From SAR86 cluster bacterium AG-447-A08 (GTDB lineage: Bacteria > Pseudomonadota > Gammaproteobacteria > Magnimaribacterales > Magnimaribacteraceae): 64,000 nucleotides of DNA. The notes below the pieces were generated by a model. It saw only the letters and a list, made by a program, of their open reading frames with translations. It did not search any database and was not told the DNA's origin. A program made the translations under genes and the position numbers. This document shows positions 51,727-60,881 of this stretch, in pieces. Position 1 is the first letter of the stretch, and every line of letters begins with the position of its first letter. The stretch spans positions 124,001 through 188,000 of the forward strand of contig QCQA01000002.1 in assembly GCA_003212335.1 (NCBI GenBank), in the 5' to 3' direction.

Positions 51727-52659
51727 TTGACTAGAAAACTCGGTTTTGCTTTTCCTGGGCAAGGCTCTCAGTCTGCTGGTATGTTGGCTGAACATTTCGT
51801 TACACATAAAGCGTTCAGCAATGTATTTGATATTTCTAAAGAAGTTTTAGGAACTGACTTCAAAAAACTTATAGAAGAAGGAACTGCAGAAGATCTAGCT
51901 GCAACTCAAGTAACACAACCTCTTTTACTAACTGCTAACTATGCATTGTGGAAAGCAGCGAACATAGATCCAAAGTCTGTAGATATCATGGCAGGACATT
52001 CACTAGGAGAATACTCAGCTTATGTGGCTGCGGAAACAATCAAATTTGAAGATGCTTTAGAACTTGTATCTTTAAGAGCAAAGTATATGCAAGAAGCAGT
52101 AAAAGAAGGTGAAGGAGGTATAGCAGCCATCATTGGACTAAATATAGAAAATTTAGAAACTATCTGTAGAAATATAACAGAGGATGGTGATCTAGTTAGC
52201 ATGGCAAATCTGAATTCTGATAATCAGATAGTAATATCAGGAACCAAAACAGGTGTTGATAAAGCAATAGTATCTTGTAAAGAGAATGGTGCTAAACGAG
52301 CCATACCTCTTGCAATGAGCGTACCATCTCATTGTAAATTAATGACACCAGCTTCAATTAAATTCTCAGAAGATTTAAATAAAGTAGAATTTTTGGAACC
52401 TAAAACAAAAGTCATACAAAACTTTTCAGTAATGCATTCTGATGATGTAGATACAATTAAAGAAAATCTCATATCTCAGCTATATAGCCCAGTTAGATGG
52501 TCTGAAACAATGCATTTATTCAAGGAAAACAATATAACGGAATTTTATGAATGTGGACCCTCCAAAGTTCTAACAGGTCTTATAAAAAAACAATTTGTAG
52601 ATATTGCGCTTCACTCACTTGATGATATTGAAACTCTAACTTCTATACAGGAAAATTAA
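51727..52659 (+). CDS. fabD: Malonyl-CoA:ACP transacylase
   Basis: The 310-residue enzyme starts at TTG, which is the only start that gives the conserved [13 protein letters not shown] opening, with GAGGAA upstream in the rpmF tail. Ser92 in [10 protein letters not shown] is the acyl nucleophile, QVTQPLL and VPSHCKLM contribute the remaining active site, including the histidine. It loads malonyl groups on to AcpP. The gene lies directly after rpmF without plsX or fabH, and one base before fabG. Confidence 0.95.
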   Translation: MTRKLGFAFPGQGSQSAGMLAEHFVTHKAFSNVFDISKEVLGTDFKKLIEEGTAEDLAATQVTQPLLLTANYALWKAANIDPKSVDIMAGHSLGEYSAYVAAETIKFEDALELVSLRAKYMQEAVKEGEGGIAAIIGLNIENLETICRNITEDGDLVSMANLNSDNQIVISGTKTGVDKAIVSCKENGAKRAIPLAMSVPSHCKLMTPASIKFSEDLNKVEFLEPKTKVIQNFSVMHSDDVDTIKENLISQLYSPVRWSETMHLFKENNITEFYECGPSKVLTGLIKKQFVDIALHSLDDIETLTSIQEN

Positions 52660-52660
52660 T

Positions 52661-53371
52661 ATGAAAACAGCCTTAGTAACAGGTGCCTCTAGAGGAATAG
52701 GAAGGGCTATTGCTCTAGAATTTAAAGAAAAAGGTTATTCTGTCATTGGTACAGCTACCTCTGAAACTGGTGCTGCTGAACTGAATGACATTGGAATTAA
52801 AGGGTATGTTTTAGATCTTAATTCTCATGAATCCATAGATAGTTTTTGGCAAAAACTAGAAGACAATAATCAAAATATATCTCTCTTAGTCAACAATGCC
52901 GGTATCACTAGAGATAATATAGTTTTAAGAATGTCTGATGAAGAGTGGTCAGATATTATGAATGTTCATCTTTATGGCACTTTTCAACTTTGTAAGCGAT
53001 CCTTAAAAATGATGCTGAAATCTAAATGGGGACGTATTATTAATATTTCCTCTGCATCAGCCTCAATCGGCAATAGAGGTCAATCAAATTATGCTGCAGC
53101 CAAAGCAGGTGTAGAAGCTTTCACTAAATCTCTAGCTAAAGAGGTGGGAAAAAGAGATATAACTATCAATGCTGTAGCTCCTGGATTTATTACAACAGAT
53201 ATGACTGAAAATAATGACGGTGTGAATGAGGATTACCTCATTAAAGAAATACCATTAGGTAGATTTGGTGAGCCAGCTGAAGTTGCTAATTTAGTAACTT
53301 TCTTATGCTCAGAAGAAGCCTCATATATAACTGGACAAACAATACATATTAATGGTGGACTTTATATGTAA
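52661..53371 (+). CDS. fabG: 3-oxoacyl-ACP reductase
   Basis: A 236-residue [11 protein letters not shown] cofactor loop, [10 protein letters not shown], catalytic Ser131, Tyr144 and Lys148 within [11 protein letters not shown], and [13 protein letters not shown]. The GITRDN stretch and genome position are specific for FabG, the NADPH-dependent ketoreductase of fatty acid synthesis. It starts one base after the fabD stop. A 109-base gap with its own promoter separates it from acpP. Confidence 0.95.
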   Translation: MKTALVTGASRGIGRAIALEFKEKGYSVIGTATSETGAAELNDIGIKGYVLDLNSHESIDSFWQKLEDNNQNISLLVNNAGITRDNIVLRMSDEEWSDIMNVHLYGTFQLCKRSLKMMLKSKWGRIINISSASASIGNRGQSNYAAAKAGVEAFTKSLAKEVGKRDITINAVAPGFITTDMTENNDGVNEDYLIKEIPLGRFGEPAEVANLVTFLCSEEASYITGQTIHINGGLYM

Positions 53372-53427
53372 AATTTGACTTTACTTGAATTATTAAAGTT
53401 ATCTAAAGAAAAAATTTTAAAAATTAG

Positions 53428-53433
53428 TATAAT
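53428..53433 (+). promoter_or_regulatory. -10 element of the acpP promoter
   Basis: TATAAT would start transcription near 53440, leaving a ~41-base leader that ends with a GGGAGAT ribosome site before the acpP ATG. The matching -35 is weak. A separate strong promoter for acpP is usual, since ACP is needed in excess of the enzymes. Confidence 0.5.
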
Positions 53434-53480
53434 GCGCATTTCTTAAAACTAACAATTGCGTTTTAGGTGGGAGATATAAT

Positions 53481-53711
53481 ATGAGCGTTGAAGATAGAGT
53501 CCAAAAAATTGTTTGTGAACAACTTGGTGTTTCTGCTGAAGAGGTTAAATTAGAAGCTTCTTTCATTGATGACCTAGGCGCAGATTCACTTGATACAGTT
53601 GAATTAGTTATGGCTTTTGAAGAAGAATTTGAAATAGAAATTCCTGATGAAGAGGCTGAAAATATTCAAACTGTAAAGAATGCTGTTGACTATATAAATA
53701 GCAATTCATAA
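53481..53711 (+). CDS. acpP: Acyl carrier protein
   Basis: The 76-residue acidic protein has the phosphopantetheine attachment Ser36 in [10 protein letters not shown] and the usual four-helix sequence ([43 protein letters not shown]). It carries growing acyl chains in fatty acid synthesis. Unlike most neighbours it has a clear leader and ribosome site. A small hairpin (AGCC/GGCT, 53717-53728) lies between its stop and fabF. Confidence 0.97.
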   Translation: MSVEDRVQKIVCEQLGVSAEEVKLEASFIDDLGADSLDTVELVMAFEEEFEIEIPDEEAENIQTVKNAVDYINSNS

Positions 53712-53730
53712 ATCTTAGCCATTAGGCTCC

Positions 53731-54969
53731 ATGTCAAATAGAAGGGTAGTAGTTACTGGTCTAGGTATCTTGTCGCCAGTAGGAAACGACGTAAATTCCT
53801 CATGGAATAATATAATCCAAGGTCTATCTGGTGTTAAACCGATAACTACTTTTGATGTTTCTGACTGTGAAACTAAATTCGCAGCAACAGTAGAAGTTGA
53901 TACTTCAGAAAAATTAGATAAAAAAGAAATACGCAGAACCGATCCATTTATTCAATATGGTCTAATTGCTTCTCAGGAGTGTTTAGAAGACTCTCTTATT
54001 GATCTAAACAATACAGACCTTAATAGATTTGGAGTTTCTATAGGGTCAGGCATAGGGGGATTGGGAACTATAGAAGAAAATAAAATAAAACTTTCAGAAA
54101 ACGGTCCAAAAAAAATATCACCTTTTTTTGTTCCTGGAGCTATAGCAAATATGGTTTCCGGCTATGCTTCCTTAAAGTACGGATTAAAAGGTCCAAATAT
54201 CTCTATAGCTAGTGCATGTTCAAGTGCAAGTCATTCTATTGGATATTCTTTTAGAAATATTGTTCATGGGGATGCAGATTTGATGCTAACAGGGGGTGCT
54301 GAAATGGCCACTACACCATTAGGAATTGCTGGTTTTAATGCTGCTAAAGCACTGTCAACAAATAATAGCAATCCTGAAGCTGCAAGCAGACCTTGGGATA
54401 AAGATAGAGATGGATTTGTTTTGGGAGAAGGTGCAGGATGTCTTCTATTAGAAGAGTATGAGCATGCAAAAGCTAGAGGTGCAAAGATTTATGCTGAGAT
54501 TGTAGGTTTTGGGATGAGTGCTGATGCTTATCATATTACATCTCCACCAGACGGAGGTAGTGGAGCCGCTTTATCTATGCAAAATGCAATCAATGATGCT
54601 CAATTAAATCCTTCTGATATTGATTACATAAATGCACATGGCACTTCTACTCCTGCAGGCGATATTGCAGAAACTGAAGCAATTAAAACTGTCTTTAATG
54701 AATCAACTAAAGATCTCATAGTCAGCTCTACTAAATCAATGACTGGACATTTATTGGGTGCAGCAGGAGCAATAGAGGCAATCTTTTCAGTTCTTAGTAT
54801 CAAAAATAATCTTTGCCCACCTACAATTAATCTAGATAACCCTGATGTTGGTTGTGATTTAAATTATTCAGCTCACCAAGCAAGCGAAAAGAGTGTTAGT
54901 TATTCTTTATCAAATTCTTTTGGATTTGGAGGCACAAATGCTACTCTAATTTTTAAAGAATTAGATTAA
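53731..54969 (+). CDS. fabF: 3-oxoacyl-ACP synthase II
   Basis: The 412-residue condensing enzyme has Cys163 in ASACSSASH, His303 in [11 protein letters not shown] and His340 in [10 protein letters not shown], exactly the E. coli FabF numbering. [11 protein letters not shown] closes the fold. It extends acyl-ACP chains and, with fabH absent from this cluster, may need a KAS III encoded elsewhere for initiation. It ends with its last base directly before the GTG of mltG. Confidence 0.96.
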   Translation: MSNRRVVVTGLGILSPVGNDVNSSWNNIIQGLSGVKPITTFDVSDCETKFAATVEVDTSEKLDKKEIRRTDPFIQYGLIASQECLEDSLIDLNNTDLNRFGVSIGSGIGGLGTIEENKIKLSENGPKKISPFFVPGAIANMVSGYASLKYGLKGPNISIASACSSASHSIGYSFRNIVHGDADLMLTGGAEMATTPLGIAGFNAAKALSTNNSNPEAASRPWDKDRDGFVLGEGAGCLLLEEYEHAKARGAKIYAEIVGFGMSADAYHITSPPDGGSGAALSMQNAINDAQLNPSDIDYINAHGTSTPAGDIAETEAIKTVFNESTKDLIVSSTKSMTGHLLGAAGAIEAIFSVLSIKNNLCPPTINLDNPDVGCDLNYSAHQASEKSVSYSLSNSFGFGGTNATLIFKELD

Positions 54970-55929
54970 GTGCAAAGTTTTAAAATCTCGATTTTCTCTT
55001 TAATTTTTGTATTAGTAATACTTTTATCTGCTATTCACTATAGAGTGGAGATTAAGAATACAATCATCCTAGATATAGCCAATGGCTCTTCCACTTCTTC
55101 GATTGCAACTAGCTTGCACGAAAACAAAATAATCCTTAATCCTACAGTCTTTAAGATTTATGTAAGGCTCTCATCAAATGATCATAAATTTAAAGCTGGG
55201 GAATATAAGTTTAAATCTACACAATCTATTCATTCTATTGTCGAAAAATTAACGAAAGGAGATTTCTTTTATAGAAAATTAACTTTAATACCCGGATCAA
55301 CCATCTCAAATATTTTAAAATTAGGAGATTCTGAAGGTTTAATAAATGATCTGGCAACTGATCCAGAAAAATTGTTGAAAAAAAAAGGTATAAACTTACA
55401 AGAAGGGATATTTTTTCCAGACACTTTTTTTTATCTTAAGGGAGAAAATTTCTCCTCAATATTAATAAAGTCTCATGAAAATTGGAAAAAAATATCAAAA
55501 GAATTATGGAGAAATAGAAACTTAAACCTTCCTTTTAAAAACTTAAATGAAGCAGTTACATTGGCATCAATAATTGAAAAAGAGGGTCTAGAAAAAAGAA
55601 AAATAGCTGGAGTTTTTGTTAATAGGTTAAACAAAAACATGAAGCTGCAGTCTGATCCGACGGTGATCTATGCATTGGGTAATGAATTTGACGGCAATTT
55701 AACTAGAAAGAATTTAAGGATTGATAATCGCTACAATACCTATCGTTATAGAGGATTGCCTCCAGGGCCTATCTCAATTGTGAGTTATGATTCCTTAGAA
55801 GCTGCCCTAAACCCTTTATTAACAGACTATCTATACTTTGTTTCTATGGGCAATGGATTTCATAAATTTTCAAAAACATTAACTGAACATAATGAAGCTG
55901 TTTTAAAGTACCAAATAAATGACAGGTAA
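54970..55929 (+). CDS. mltG: Endolytic murein transglycosylase MltG
   Basis: This 319-residue protein starts with GTG immediately after fabF. A membrane segment (about 6-24) is followed by a LysM-like region and the catalytic YceG domain: SIIEKEGLEKRKIAGVF contains the catalytic Glu, then NRLNKNMKLQSDPTVIYALG and YRGLPPGPISIVS. It cleaves nascent glycan strands at the inner membrane and so sets chain length. pabC, which often sits between fabF and mltG, is missing. It overlaps tmk by 11 bases. Confidence 0.94.
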   Translation: MQSFKISIFSLIFVLVILLSAIHYRVEIKNTIILDIANGSSTSSIATSLHENKIILNPTVFKIYVRLSSNDHKFKAGEYKFKSTQSIHSIVEKLTKGDFFYRKLTLIPGSTISNILKLGDSEGLINDLATDPEKLLKKKGINLQEGIFFPDTFFYLKGENFSSILIKSHENWKKISKELWRNRNLNLPFKNLNEAVTLASIIEKEGLEKRKIAGVFVNRLNKNMKLQSDPTVIYALGNEFDGNLTRKNLRIDNRYNTYRYRGLPPGPISIVSYDSLEAALNPLLTDYLYFVSMGNGFHKFSKTLTEHNEAVLKYQINDR

Positions 55930-56536
55930 ATTTATAACTCTAGAAGGTATTGAAGGCTCGGGTAAGTCTACAAGTTTAAAAGATATTACTGCAATTCTAG
56001 ATGAGTGTTCTATCAAATACATTACAACCAAAGAGCCCGGAGGAGGTCCTTTAGGGTCCGATCTTCGATCCATGCTGCTCAATAAAGATTCAAAGATTTC
56101 ATCAGAAGTAGAACTATTACTAATGATGGCAGATAGAAAAGATCATATAGATAACCTGGTAATACCTAACTTAAAAAAAGGTATATGGGTTTTATCTGAC
56201 AGATATCTTGATTCCACTTATGCCTATCAAGGTGGAGGTAGAGAAATAGATACTTCAGTTATAGACAGATTGGTCGATATCTTAAAATTACCACAACCTG
56301 ATTTAACATTCCTGTTTGACTTACCACCAGAAGCTGCATTGGAAAGGGCAATTCAAAGATCTGCTTTAGATAGATTTGAAAGTGAACCAATTGATTTTCA
56401 TACAAGAATTAGAAATGCTTACATCCAATTAGCCAAGAATAATAAAAGGAGATTCAAAATTATTGATTCATCAAAAGATTTTGATGGTGTTAAGGAACAA
56501 GTAGTTAAAATAATGTCTCAATTTCTAAATGACTAA
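55919..56536 (+). CDS. tmk: Thymidylate kinase
   Basis: The 205-residue kinase has the P-loop LEGIEGSGKST, the dTMP-binding KEPGGGPLG, the DRYLDSTYAYQGGGR segment and a LID region RSALDRFESEP. It phosphorylates dTMP to dTDP. It overlaps mltG by 11 bases and holB by eight, in the conserved mltG-tmk-holB order. Confidence 0.95.
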   Translation: MTGKFITLEGIEGSGKSTSLKDITAILDECSIKYITTKEPGGGPLGSDLRSMLLNKDSKISSEVELLLMMADRKDHIDNLVIPNLKKGIWVLSDRYLDSTYAYQGGGREIDTSVIDRLVDILKLPQPDLTFLFDLPPEAALERAIQRSALDRFESEPIDFHTRIRNAYIQLAKNNKRRFKIIDSSKDFDGVKEQVVKIMSQFLND

Positions 56537-57512
56537 TCAATTACCTTTTTGGCTAAAGCCGCATGTTAGCTTCCTAAATAAAGATTCTATGCATCATGCT
56601 TTTTTAATTTCTGGAAGAAAAGGAGTAGGAAAAGGTCAACTTGTTCATTATCTATCTGCATTTATATTATGTAATGATAATGACATTGATGTTTGTGGAA
56701 ATTGTAGTAGTTGTAAATTTTCATCCCTTGAGAACCATCCTGATCATCATGAATTACAAGTTCTTCCGGATAAAAAATTAATTGGTATTTCACAAATCCA
56801 TGACCTAAGGAATAAGTTGTATGAGTCATCATTTTTAGGAAAAAATAAAGTTGCCTCTCTCATAGATATAGAAAAGATATCTATGGATGGATTGAATGCG
56901 GTACTCAAGATTTTAGAAGAACCACCAAAAAATACATTTTTCTTTTTAACAACAAATTTCTTGAATCAAATTCCTTTGACTATTCAGAGTAGAAGTCTAG
57001 ATATTAAAATTGATCCACCAAATCTAGAAGAAACATTAGATTGGTTAACAGATTATCCAGAGGAAGATGTCCTAAAAGCACTTCGTCTTAATGATAATTT
57101 ACCCCTTGCAGCAAAACATTTTCTTGATGAAGGCTTGTTAAAAATAAGAGATGATTTTATTTCTGATATATCAGGGATTATTAAAGAAGGTAAAGATATA
57201 ACTGCATTATCGACCAGATGGATCAATGAAGAGAGCTCTATTAATATCAAGCTTGAATGGATGTCTTTGTTACTCTCTGACACGATAAAATTTAATGCTG
57301 ATGAAGCAAAAGATACGATAAATCCAGACACAGACAATATTAGTAAATATTTAAGTAAGCACTCAAATATCGAAAAATTACACCAACTTTTAAATAAAAC
57401 AAATTCTCTATGGAATCTTTTTTCTAGAGAAACTAATCTCCGTAAAGATTACCAGCTCAATTCATTATTCGTAGATTGGGAAAGGGACTTAGGAATTAGT
57501 AAAAAAATTTAA
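56529..57512 (+). CDS. holB: DNA polymerase III delta' subunit
   Basis: A 327-residue clamp-loader AAA+ protein. LISGRKGVGKGQLVHYLS is the degenerate P-loop region, CGNCSSCKFSSLENHPDHHEL the zinc module, and KILEEPPKNTFFFLTTN the Walker B/sensor 1 region with QSRSLDIKI after it. Delta' is the non-hydrolysing stator of the clamp loader. The C-terminal collar domain is divergent. Its last 24 bases overlap the convergent hydrolase gene; no pilZ or tatD follows, unlike many relatives. Confidence 0.92.
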   Translation: MTNQLPFWLKPHVSFLNKDSMHHAFLISGRKGVGKGQLVHYLSAFILCNDNDIDVCGNCSSCKFSSLENHPDHHELQVLPDKKLIGISQIHDLRNKLYESSFLGKNKVASLIDIEKISMDGLNAVLKILEEPPKNTFFFLTTNFLNQIPLTIQSRSLDIKIDPPNLEETLDWLTDYPEEDVLKALRLNDNLPLAAKHFLDEGLLKIRDDFISDISGIIKEGKDITALSTRWINEESSINIKLEWMSLLLSDTIKFNADEAKDTINPDTDNISKYLSKHSNIEKLHQLLNKTNSLWNLFSRETNLRKDYQLNSLFVDWERDLGISKKI

Positions 57513-58346
57513 AAGCTCTTCATTAAACTCATCTGGTTTCTCAATATGCAGAAAGTGGCCGCAATTTTCTAAAATTTTTATCTCTAAATCCTCAAAATAC
57601 TCTTCCATTCCACTTGATAGTTTATAGTCTATACATCCGTCATTTTTGCCATGAAAATATAGACAAGCCGGCAGGATTTTTGAAGAAAGTAATTCTAGCG
57701 ATTTTTGATTTATACGATCTAATTGAAGTGATTCTTGAAATGTTGACCTGTAATAAGCCAAAGCCTTAGAAAGTACATTGGGTTTGCCTAAAACAGAAAC
57801 AACTTTTTCAGAATAATCTTTGTATTCCTTCAAATCTGGTGACCATTCTCTCCATAATCTATGAATGAATTCATAGTCATTCATGGGCACTGCAACTTCA
57901 GCAATAGGTAGTTGAAAGAAAAACATATACCAAGACATTCTTTGTTGATCACCGTTTGTCAGGAAAGCAGATTGCACATTAATTCCGTGAGGTACTGAAG
58001 CGCTAGAGAATTTATCAATTAAGTCAGGTCTCAATTGAGCAATACCGTAAGCTATAGGTGCCCCCCAATCATGTCCATAGAGAAATATTTTTTCTTTACC
58101 GCTTACCGATTCAATAAAATCTATTAGAACTTCAGCTATTCTTAAAGTTTGATAAGTATCTAATTCGTCATCATTTTCATGATAACCAGGTAAATATGGA
58201 ACTATCACCTTAAAGCCTCTTTCGGCAAAAAAATTAATCTGATGCTTAAAATTTTCAGCACAGTCAGGAAAACCGTGAATAAGATATAACGGAGTACCTT
58301 GTCCTGAAGAGAGGTAATTTATGTTATTACTTTGATTCAATTCCAT
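57489..58346 (-). CDS. Alpha/beta hydrolase, epoxide-hydrolase-like
   Basis: The 285-residue protein has LIHGFPDCAENF (the HGxP type oxyanion strand), VPYLPGYHEND, an aspartate nucleophile in YGHDWGAPIA and a C-terminal CGHFLHIEKPDEF histidine. The GHDWGA elbow with Asp suits epoxide hydrolases; cap tyrosines (for example YRSTF and SWYMFFFQLP) are present as expected for them. A dehalogenase is less likely because the Asn of the halide site is replaced. It overlaps the upstream membrane protein gene by 20 bases. Confidence 0.85.
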   Translation of the reverse strand: MELNQSNNINYLSSGQGTPLYLIHGFPDCAENFKHQINFFAERGFKVIVPYLPGYHENDDELDTYQTLRIAEVLIDFIESVSGKEKIFLYGHDWGAPIAYGIAQLRPDLIDKFSSASVPHGINVQSAFLTNGDQQRMSWYMFFFQLPIAEVAVPMNDYEFIHRLWREWSPDLKEYKDYSEKVVSVLGKPNVLSKALAYYRSTFQESLQLDRINQKSLELLSSKILPACLYFHGKNDGCIDYKLSSGMEEYFEDLEIKILENCGHFLHIEKPDEFNEELLNFFTNS

Positions 58347-58977
58347 TGAAATTACTTTTGATTAAATTGTATAAATAATAGGTGTAGGTTGTAAAAAATA
58401 AAATTAGTACATAATTATATAGAAGTGAAAGTATCATTATTTCAACATATGAAAATATCATCACAGTTATCAAGATTGCGATAAATAACGGTGGTAAAAA
58501 ATATAAGAAAATTTGTATTGCCTTTCCATTTGTCATAGCAAATGTATCTTTAAATGCTTCGGAACTTTTCTTTTGTGAAAGTAAAATTTCAAAAGTATAA
58601 AAAGAATATCTCAAAGCAATATATATACCCGGGATGATGAGTAAAAGAAGTCCTAAAGATACCAAGAGCGCAACAAATAAACCCCACAAAATTATTAATG
58701 GCAGTTTATATAAAGTATAAATAGATATGTCAGATAATGACCTATTAGTAGCCTGATTGTGTATATAGAAAATGAGCATACATTGTGCCCAAGTTTGAAT
58801 TAATAGAGTTAACAAACCAAAAATAAATCCAGTAAAAGAATTGGCATTAGTTAAGTATAAAGCTGAAATTAAATTGATCAGAAGTTCAAGAATGAAAGGG
58901 AGAGAGACAATAAGTAATAGCTTGCTTAAATTATCTTTTAAAAAACTTATAGAAAATTTAAAACCATCAAGTATCAT
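58327..58977 (-). CDS. Polytopic membrane protein of unknown function
   Basis: I set the start at the ATG at 58977 because GGAGG lies five bases before it, inside the frame that begins at the alternative ATG at 58989. The 216-residue protein has about five or six membrane segments separated by short loops, with LLLIIPGIYIALRYSF as the most conserved stretch. It resembles the YciC/UPF0259 kind of inner-membrane protein, but I cannot assign a role. It is co-transcribed with the epoxide-hydrolase-like gene. Confidence 0.72.
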   Translation of the reverse strand: MILDGFKFSISFLKDNLSKLLLIVSLPFILELLINLISALYLTNANSFTGFIFGLLTLLIQTWAQCMLIFYIHNQATNRSLSDISIYTLYKLPLIILWGLFVALLVSLGLLLLIIPGIYIALRYSFYTFEILLSQKKSSEAFKDTFAMTNGKAIQIFLYFLPPLFIAILITVMIFSYVEIMILSLLYNYVLILFFTTYTYYLYNLIKSNFNGIESK

Positions 58978-59019
58978 AAAAACCTCCATTACATACTGAC
59001 ATTAAACTGAGAAATAGCA

Positions 59020-59238
59020 ATGATAGAAATCTGGTCAAAACCAAATTGTGTATTCTGTGATAAAGCAGAAATGCTCTGCAAAATGAAAGCTCTAGATTAT
59101 AAAAAATATATGCTTGATGTAGATTACACTAGAGAGGATTTTGTTAATAAATTTCCTGAAGCAAGAACATTTCCACAAATCACAATGGACGGAAATTACA
59201 TCGGTGGTTTTACTGAATTAGATGCCCATCTAGGATAG
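59020..59238 (+). CDS. Dithiol glutaredoxin
   Basis: The 72-residue protein is a very short glutaredoxin with active site KPNCVFCDKAE, RTFPQITMDG and the glutathione-binding YIGGFTELDAHL. It should reduce disulfides with glutathione. It lacks the usual last helix (most are near 82-87 residues). CVFC is an uncommon variant of CPYC. Its stop shares one base with the GTG start of the symporter gene. Confidence 0.88.
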   Translation: MIEIWSKPNCVFCDKAEMLCKMKALDYKKYMLDVDYTREDFVNKFPEARTFPQITMDGNYIGGFTELDAHLG

Positions 59239-60881
59239 TGGAAACTTTTACATCTGTACTTGAGTTTTTAACCTATTGGTTAGTTGACCAGTATTGGTTC
59301 CCTGCATTTTTAATAGGGTCCGGAATATTCTTTACAATCTATTTGGGTTTCCCTCAAATTAAATACTTCAAACACGGTTGGAGAATTCTTAGCGGCCGAT
59401 ATGTCAAAGAAGATACAAAAGGGGAAACAACTCCCTTTCAAGCATTGACTACAGCACTCTCGGGAACTGTAGGAACTGGAAATATTGGTGGTGTCGCTTT
59501 AGCAATCTTTCTAGGAGGGCCTGCTGCTATATTTTGGATGTGGATCACAGCCTTTTTTGGAATGACCACAAAATTTGTAGAAGTAACACTGGCCCATAAA
59601 TACAGAGAAACTTTACCTGATGGCTCTATTTCAGGAGGACCTATGTATTACATTGAAAATGGTCTCAATATGAAATGGTTAGCTATCCTCTTTTCAATCT
59701 GCCTTTTATTGATGTGTTTGGGCACAGGCAATATGCCTCAGATAAGCAGTATAGCTGTAGTCATGAATGACACTTTCCATATACCTAAGATTGTGACAGG
59801 TGCAGTTTTAGCTGTCTTATTATGGATGGTCATAATAGGTGGAATTAAAAGAATTGCTCAAATAGCTTCTAAATTAGTTCCTTTCATGGCCTTTTGGTAT
59901 CTGGTTGGATCATTTGCAGTGATTATTTCAAATTACGAGAATATTATTCCTTCACTCCAGTCAATCTTTATACATGTCTTTACTCCTGCAGCGGCAGTAG
60001 GGGGGTTCCTAGGAGCTTCTGTAGCAGCAGCACTAACAAGAGGTGTGAATAGAGGTCTTTATTCTAATGAAGCAGGACAGGGATCTGCACCAATTGCCCA
60101 CGCATCTTCTAAGACAGAAAATCCTATAGAAGAGGGCATGGTTTCAATCCTAGAACCATTCATTGATACGATAATTATATGCACCATCACCGGTCTAGTT
60201 ATTTTATCTTCTGGTGTATGGACTGAAAAATTTGAGAATAGATTTGAAGAAAGTTCAATGTGCTACTTAGACGGTACTTACTCAGATACTGATCAAGAGG
60301 ACATTTATATTTTACAAGACTATATCCTTTCATGTTCAGGTCCTTTGGTTTATTCGGGAACTGAAGAAGTAAAAGGTGGACTATTATCAAATACCGAGAT
60401 TACTCTGATGCACAACCGGTCAGTTTCAGAAAATGTTATTTACAATATTGATGGAGAGCCATTAAGCGGCTCTATTGAAATCATAAACGGCAAGCTCTCA
60501 ACTAATGATATAACAATAGTTGGAGATTCTTTGTTGTTAGGAGCTGACCTAACGGGAAAAGCTTTTACAAGAAGTATATTTGGTGAATTTGGTCAATATA
60601 TAGTTGCTATCGGATTGCTTCTCTTTGCATTCTCAACAGCTATAGCATGGTCTTACTATGGCGACAGGGCTACTGTACATCTTTTTGGAGAAGGTTGGAT
60701 TCTATATTACAGAATAATTTATGTTGGAGCCTTTTTTACAGCAGCAGTGATTGATACAAAAATAGTATGGGATATTGCAACAGTTATAGGACCAATCGCA
60801 ACAGTACCTAACCTATTGGCTATTTTGTTTTTAAGAAAAGAAATCAAAAAACTGGATAGTGAATACGTTATAAAAAATTAA
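59238..60881 (+). CDS. Sodium:alanine/glycine symporter (AGCS) with an inserted extra domain
   Basis: The 547-residue protein starts with GTG. The core has AGCS signatures: TTALSGTVGTGNIGGVALAI, SGGPMYYIENG, ALTRGVNRGLYSNEAGQG and GQYIVAIGLLLFAFSTAIAWSYYGDR. Normal members are about 450-490 residues. The excess is one hydrophilic block, residues about 329-434, between TGLVILSSGVW and LTGKAFTRS, rich in short beta-like segments and with two cysteines (342, 366) that could form a disulfide on the periplasmic side. The transported solute is probably alanine or glycine with sodium. Confidence 0.9.
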   Translation: METFTSVLEFLTYWLVDQYWFPAFLIGSGIFFTIYLGFPQIKYFKHGWRILSGRYVKEDTKGETTPFQALTTALSGTVGTGNIGGVALAIFLGGPAAIFWMWITAFFGMTTKFVEVTLAHKYRETLPDGSISGGPMYYIENGLNMKWLAILFSICLLLMCLGTGNMPQISSIAVVMNDTFHIPKIVTGAVLAVLLWMVIIGGIKRIAQIASKLVPFMAFWYLVGSFAVIISNYENIIPSLQSIFIHVFTPAAAVGGFLGASVAAALTRGVNRGLYSNEAGQGSAPIAHASSKTENPIEEGMVSILEPFIDTIIICTITGLVILSSGVWTEKFENRFEESSMCYLDGTYSDTDQEDIYILQDYILSCSGPLVYSGTEEVKGGLLSNTEITLMHNRSVSENVIYNIDGEPLSGSIEIINGKLSTNDITIVGDSLLLGADLTGKAFTRSIFGEFGQYIVAIGLLLFAFSTAIAWSYYGDRATVHLFGEGWILYYRIIYVGAFFTAAVIDTKIVWDIATVIGPIATVPNLLAILFLRKEIKKLDSEYVIKN

